From Rikenellaceae bacterium (lineage in GTDB: Bacteria; Bacteroidota; Bacteroidia; Bacteroidales; Rikenellaceae), in the NCBI GenBank assembly GCA_021203585.1, contig JAJQAW010000071.1, positions 1-9,624 on the forward strand: a stretch of DNA of 9,624 nt, written 5' to 3'. Positions 6,578 through 9,624 of the stretch are shown here, piece after piece. The notes below the pieces were generated by a model that was not told the origin of the DNA, made no database searches, and worked only from the letters and a program-made list of their open reading frames with translations. The position numbers were made by a program, and so were the translations under genes. Every line of letters begins with the position of its first letter. Position 1 is the stretch's first letter.

Positions 6578-7162
6578 CTATTTGGTTTTCAGTTTGGCGG
6601 TAGCTTTATTAAACAAAACGAGCAGATAGCCCAACGCGATGAAGGCTCCCGGAGCCAGGACGAAGATCAACATACCGTCGCCTTCCATAAATTTCAGACC
6701 GAAAATCGATCCGGCGCCCAAAATTTCCCGAGCGGCGCCCAGTGCGGTCAGGGCCAGGGTGAATCCCAAACCGATGCCCAATCCGTCCAGCAGCGCGGAC
6801 GGCGCGTTGTTCTTGGAAGCGAAGGCTTCCGCGCGGCCCAGAATAATGCAATTGACCACGATCAACGGGATAAACAAACCCAGAGTAGCGTATAAATCCG
6901 GCAGGTAGGCCTCCATGACCAACTGAAGAATGGTAACGAAAGAGGCGATGACCACGATAAAGGCCGGAATCCGGACTTTCCCCGGAATAACCTTTTTCAA
7001 AAGCGAAATCACCAGATTGGCACAGATCAGCACAAACATCGTAGCCAATCCCATTCCCATACCATTCACCGCGGAAGTGGTCGTACCCAAGGTGGGACAC
7101 ATTCCCAGGAGCAGGACAAACACCGGATTATTCTTGATAATCCCGTTGGTCAAAATCGTCAT
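6578..7162 (-). CDS. rnfE: Ion-translocating ferredoxin:NAD+ oxidoreductase, membrane subunit E
   Basis: RnfE is homologous to RnfA and inserted in the opposite topology; together they hold the [2Fe-2S] cluster in the membrane. The 194 residues have six hydrophobic segments (about 9-25, 33-55, 66-84, 91-108, 124-145, 162-184). The family motifs are [11 protein letters not shown] (C22) and [14 protein letters not shown] (C105), and a Lys-rich cytoplasmic tail follows. The related NqrD is excluded by the company of RnfD/G/A-type genes and the absence of nqrA/F. It begins 22 bases after rnfG and ends two bases before rnfA. Confidence 0.95.
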   Translation of the reverse strand: MTILTNGIIKNNPVFVLLLGMCPTLGTTTSAVNGMGMGLATMFVLICANLVISLLKKVIPGKVRIPAFIVVIASFVTILQLVMEAYLPDLYATLGLFIPLIVVNCIILGRAEAFASKNNAPSALLDGLGIGLGFTLALTALGAAREILGAGSIFGLKFMEGDGMLIFVLAPGAFIALGYLLVLFNKATAKLKTK

Positions 7163-7184
7163 TTTATTTATATCTCGTTTCCTC

Positions 7185-8216
7185 CTATTTTACTTGTTGG
7201 AATGCCCGGTAAGCCGCGTTTACCCCTCGGGTATATCCTTCGGACGATCCGGTGGCCCCGGAAATAGCCTGCACATCCCCCCCGTCTGCCTGCAGCCGGA
7301 TATCCAGCTCGGCGGCTTTCTTCCCTTTGAGGCTCGTCAGCAGCGGGTTGTCTTCCAAAAGGATGTCCGTCCCGTACCCCGGAGTTTCATCTTGTCCGGT
7401 CACCAGAATGTCGAGAATGGTACCGTCCGGTGCGAAGCCGACCAGCAGATCGATCGTGCTTTTATAGCCTTCTGCCGCGCTGTAAACCATATACCCCAAC
7501 AATTCATGCTCCTTTTTTACCGGGAACACCTGCATCGAATTACCGTCCACCTGTACCGTAACCATTTCCGAGGCCGGATCGTTGGTATATTCCGGGAAAA
7601 CGGTTCGGTAAGGGTCTACCCCGTAAATTTGCGGGGAAGAGAACTCCACGCCGTAAACTTCGCTCAGAAACACATCATAGGCCCGCTGCACGGCTTCGGT
7701 GTAGGCGCGAGAGGTAATCGTGGAGGCGGTGATCGCGTCGATATCTCCGCCGTCTTTCCGCACGGTCATCTTGAGTTCGGCCGGGTTTTTTCCCTCGAAA
7801 GAGGCGGTCAACGGATTTCCGGCTTCCGTGATTTTGCTGCCCAACCCCGGAGTTTCCGCATGGGAAAGAACCTGTATTCCTTGAATGGTTCCATCGGGCA
7901 GGAAACCTACCATCAAGGTAATTAATCCGCTAAAACCGTTGGTGGTAAAGGACTGCACAGCATAACCGACCGGTTTTGCTCCCTGCTGGGCCGTATATAG
8001 GGTAGCCGTTCCTCCATCGATCTCGACGGGTGTGGCTGTGGCCGCGATATCGTTATCGAAAGGGGGAACCACTTCTCCGATAGCGCCGCTGGTTTTGGCC
8101 GCTTTGGCTTCGGCGATCGGCTCCTCGGTCAATTGATTGACTACCGCTACGGCTCCCGATGCAAAAAGAGTGATCAGGAACAGCACCAATACCATATTTT
8201 TCAATGTACTTTCCAT
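7185..8216 (-). CDS. rnfG: RnfG-type electron transport subunit with two tandem FMN-binding domains
   Basis: RnfG carries covalently bound FMN on the outer face of the membrane and passes electrons within the Rnf complex. This protein is 343 residues, against roughly 200-240 for ordinary RnfG. One membrane anchor (about 6-27) is followed by two copies of the FMN-binding domain. Copy 1 (about 93-185) has GFSGLITLMVGF, HAETPGLGSKI and the flavinylation-type motif DAITASTITS with T166. Copy 2 (about 245-340) has IDLLVGFAPDG, QDETPGYGTDI and QAISGATGSS with T322. Copy 1 has TAST instead of SGAT, and copy 2 has Gln where an Asp usually precedes the motif, so each departs slightly from consensus. 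The frame is continuous, with normal spacing to rnfD (4 bases) and rnfE (22 bases). It is therefore one fused gene, presumably made by internal duplication or domain capture. Two covalent FMNs per subunit is inference. Confidence 0.9.
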   Translation of the reverse strand: MESTLKNMVLVLFLITLFASGAVAVVNQLTEEPIAEAKAAKTSGAIGEVVPPFDNDIAATATPVEIDGGTATLYTAQQGAKPVGYAVQSFTTNGFSGLITLMVGFLPDGTIQGIQVLSHAETPGLGSKITEAGNPLTASFEGKNPAELKMTVRKDGGDIDAITASTITSRAYTEAVQRAYDVFLSEVYGVEFSSPQIYGVDPYRTVFPEYTNDPASEMVTVQVDGNSMQVFPVKKEHELLGYMVYSAAEGYKSTIDLLVGFAPDGTILDILVTGQDETPGYGTDILLEDNPLLTSLKGKKAAELDIRLQADGGDVQAISGATGSSEGYTRGVNAAYRAFQQVK

Positions 8217-8220
8217 ATCT

Positions 8221-9210
8221 TTACGCTTTGGTTAAGGCCATTCCGAAACGGCGCGGTTTGACGTATTTATTTAATAACGGCACTACGGCGTTCATAATCA
8301 GAATCGCAAAGGACAGACCTTCCGGATAAGCCCCGAAGGTTCGGATTAGAATCGTCAAAACTCCGATTCCGATGGCATAGATCACCATCGCTTTGGGTAT
8401 CATCGGAGAGGTCACGTAATCCGTTGCCATATAAATGGCTCCTAATAGCGTACCGCCGGCCAGAATGTGGAAGGCCGGTCCGATGTATTGTTCCGGAGCC
8501 GTCAGATGCAAGATACCCGAAAAAGCGGCCATCGTGGCGACAATCACCACCGGAATGTGCCAGGTGATTACCTTCCGTACCAACAAGTAAATAAATCCGA
8601 GGATCAATGCCAGGGCTCCGATCTCCCCGAGCGATCCGGCGTGGATCCCCAGCAGCATATCGGTCGAAGAGGGTAGATTCGGCATCACCTCGCTCACGCT
8701 CATTCCGCTTTTCAAAGCCTCCTTGACATATGCCAACGGCGTAGCTCCCGACATGGCATCTACCGATAGGGTCGGCGTGGGATAGGAAGTCATCTGTACC
8801 GGAAAAGCGATCAACAGGAATACCCGGCCGACCAGGGCCGGATTGAAAATATTCCTGCCCAAACCTCCGAAAGTCATTTTACCGACGCCGATAGCCACCA
8901 GCGATCCGATCACGATCAATGCTATCGGAATGTTGCTCGGCAAGTTGAATGCCAATAACGTTCCGGTCAGAACGGCCGAATAATTGCCGATGGTAGAAGG
9001 ACCCTTCAGCATGTAGCGCTGAATCAGGAATTCGAATACTACGCAGCTGGCTACGGCAATCACCGTTACCAGCAAAGCGGACAGCCCGTAAACGAACACC
9101 GAAAAGGCAAACGCCGGAATCAGTGCGATCAGCACATCCCGCATCAGCCGGGTGGTCGAATCCCCACCATGAATGTGTGGGGAAGGGGATACGATTAATT
9201 GTTTATCCAT
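8221..9210 (-). CDS. rnfD: Ion-translocating ferredoxin:NAD+ oxidoreductase, membrane subunit D
   Basis: RnfD is the large polytopic subunit, thought to form the ion channel and to carry a second covalent FMN. The 329 residues start SPSPHIHGGDSTTRLMRDV, the typical RnfD/NqrB N-terminus. They include about nine membrane segments between 25 and 315, GRNIFNPALVGRVFL (118-132), the flavinylation motif DAMSGAT with T157, and MATDYVTSP (261-269). All are as expected for Bacteroidota RnfD. It is the first visible gene of the rnfDGEA run. In related bacteria rnfB and rnfC precede it directly, but here the upstream 414 bases hold neither. No TAnnTTTG box was found in front of the ATG. Confidence 0.95.
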   Translation of the reverse strand: MDKQLIVSPSPHIHGGDSTTRLMRDVLIALIPAFAFSVFVYGLSALLVTVIAVASCVVFEFLIQRYMLKGPSTIGNYSAVLTGTLLAFNLPSNIPIALIVIGSLVAIGVGKMTFGGLGRNIFNPALVGRVFLLIAFPVQMTSYPTPTLSVDAMSGATPLAYVKEALKSGMSVSEVMPNLPSSTDMLLGIHAGSLGEIGALALILGFIYLLVRKVITWHIPVVIVATMAAFSGILHLTAPEQYIGPAFHILAGGTLLGAIYMATDYVTSPMIPKAMVIYAIGIGVLTILIRTFGAYPEGLSFAILIMNAVVPLLNKYVKPRRFGMALTKA

Positions 9211-9624
9211 TATGAGTTGTTTTTTCAGTTTTGTCGGTTTGTTTGGTGGTACTACGGATCGCCGTTTAGCTTTTTAATCCTCCTCGCTGTGCTTCCTTTC
9301 ATTTGTCAATATTCACCGAGGGTGGTGCAGGGTTACCCCCCCAGGATTTCTTCTTTTTCACTCGGCAGATTTCGAGTAAATTGCTCGAATGGCCGAGGCG
9401 CGAAGCTCCAAGTCATTCCGCTCACCCCTAGGTTCTCGTTGCGCTTCGGTAGAACCAGGGGGACCTGCCTAAAATTCGATTTTGACTGCGCGCTACCACT
9501 CGGCCCACCGTATTTTAACCTTCTTAAACTGCATTGTATTTTTCGGGTTTAGTAAAGTTTTGCTAATGAAATTGTTTTCAGTATGTCCTCTCCCACACCG
9601 AATATGGAATATATGGCGTAGCAA
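9211..9624. other. Region upstream of rnfD without a convincing gene
   Basis: No RnfC or RnfB sequence is readable in any minus-strand frame; the frames are broken by stops at 9491-9493 and elsewhere. A 24-codon minus-strand frame open to the window edge and closed by TAA at 9551-9549 (ending ILKTISLAKLY) could be the end of another gene. A plus-strand frame from ATG 9566 (MKLFSVCPLPHR...) is also open to the edge. Neither is supported by more than openness. The middle holds the self-complementary segment at 9371-9505. The roughly 160 bases next to rnfD contain GAGGAGGATTAAAA (minus strand, near 9273), a Shine-Dalgarno-like run with no start codon at a suitable distance. Confidence 0.45.
9371..9505 (-). 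ncRNA. Candidate structured RNA or hairpin-rich repeat, type unknown
   Basis: The segment folds on itself at several nested levels (plus-strand coordinates). 9391-9397 GGCCGAG pairs with 9499-9505 CTCGGCC, 9398-9402 GCGCG with 9489-9493 CGCGC, and 9411-9415 AGTCA with 9483-9487 TGACT. Inside lie a hairpin 9425-9436/9451-9461 (CCCCTAGGTTCT with AGAACCAGGGG, one bulge) and AAAAT-TCG-ATTTT at 9471-9483. Next to it TTCGAG-TAAATTG-CTCGAA (9371-9389) is a separate 6-bp hairpin. The whole resembles a multi-branch RNA, or the inverted-repeat end of a small mobile or interspersed repeat. I could not match it to tRNA, tmRNA, SRP RNA, RNase P RNA or a riboswitch I know. Strand is unproven; minus is given because it would then lie in the leader of rnfDGEA. 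Confidence 0.35.

Noticed and set aside
6003..9210. An Nqr (NADH:quinone oxidoreductase) operon instead of Rnf
   Set aside because: The order D-G-E-A is that of Rnf, whereas Nqr runs A-B-C-D-E-F. No nqrA or nqrF is present.
9391..9505. tRNA or tmRNA, because GGCCGAGTGGTAGCGC on the minus strand resembles a tRNA D-arm (A box)
   Set aside because: The D-stem does not pair properly, no anticodon stem-loop or T-arm follows at the right spacing, and the tmRNA and SRP RNA signature sequences are absent.
9199..9552. 117-codon plus-strand open frame opposite the rnfD upstream region
   Set aside because: It overlaps the rnfD start, shows no family features, and its middle consists of the self-complementary segment at 9391-9505. 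The openness probably reflects the base composition of that element.

Overview
The window looks like chromosomal DNA of an anaerobic member of the Bacteroidales, perhaps close to Alistipes/Rikenellaceae. The evidence is a run of Bacteroidota-type genes (two-ACT-domain SerB, S28/S37-type exopeptidase, RnfDGEA), several TAnnTTTG-like -7 promoter boxes, almost no strong Shine-Dalgarno sequences, and a base composition near 50% GC. The family placement is inference; no ribosomal or other marker gene is present.

Layout, left to right. 1-208: the last 51 codons of a threonine dehydrogenase-like epimerase on the plus strand, followed by a strong terminator. 209-1214: a gene-poor stretch with a small lipoprotein gene on the minus strand. 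Its first codons are out of frame with the rest because of a run of seven A's right after the ATG. A possible 41-residue hydrophobic ORF lies just downstream. 1215-3412, minus strand: serB (phosphoserine phosphatase) and prmA (ribosomal protein L11 methyltransferase). The serB reading frame continues upstream through a recognisable first ACT domain that contains two in-frame stop codons. 3413-4979: a GC-rich spacer and a secreted serine exopeptidase, minus strand. 5029-5958: a XerD-type tyrosine recombinase on the plus strand, divergent from the peptidase and ending inside a 12-bp hairpin that probably terminates transcription from both sides. 6003-9210, minus strand: rnfD-rnfG-rnfE-rnfA, tightly packed as an operon. 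9211-9624: about 400 bases with no convincing gene but a strongly self-complementary segment.

Function. RnfA, E, D and G are the membrane core of the ion-pumping ferredoxin:NAD+ oxidoreductase. The two soluble iron-sulfur subunits, RnfB and RnfC, normally precede rnfD but are not present in the 414 bases upstream of it. RnfG is about 100 residues longer than usual and carries two FMN-binding domains in tandem, each ending in a flavinylation-like Thr motif. SerB completes serine biosynthesis, PrmA modifies the ribosome, the peptidase trims peptides outside the cytoplasm, and XerD resolves chromosome dimers; these genes share no pathway.

Most noteworthy are the duplicated FMN domain in RnfG, the interrupted serB 5' end, the homopolymer frameshift in the lipoprotein gene, and the unexplained structured segment where rnfC would be expected. 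No wholly new multi-gene system is evident.
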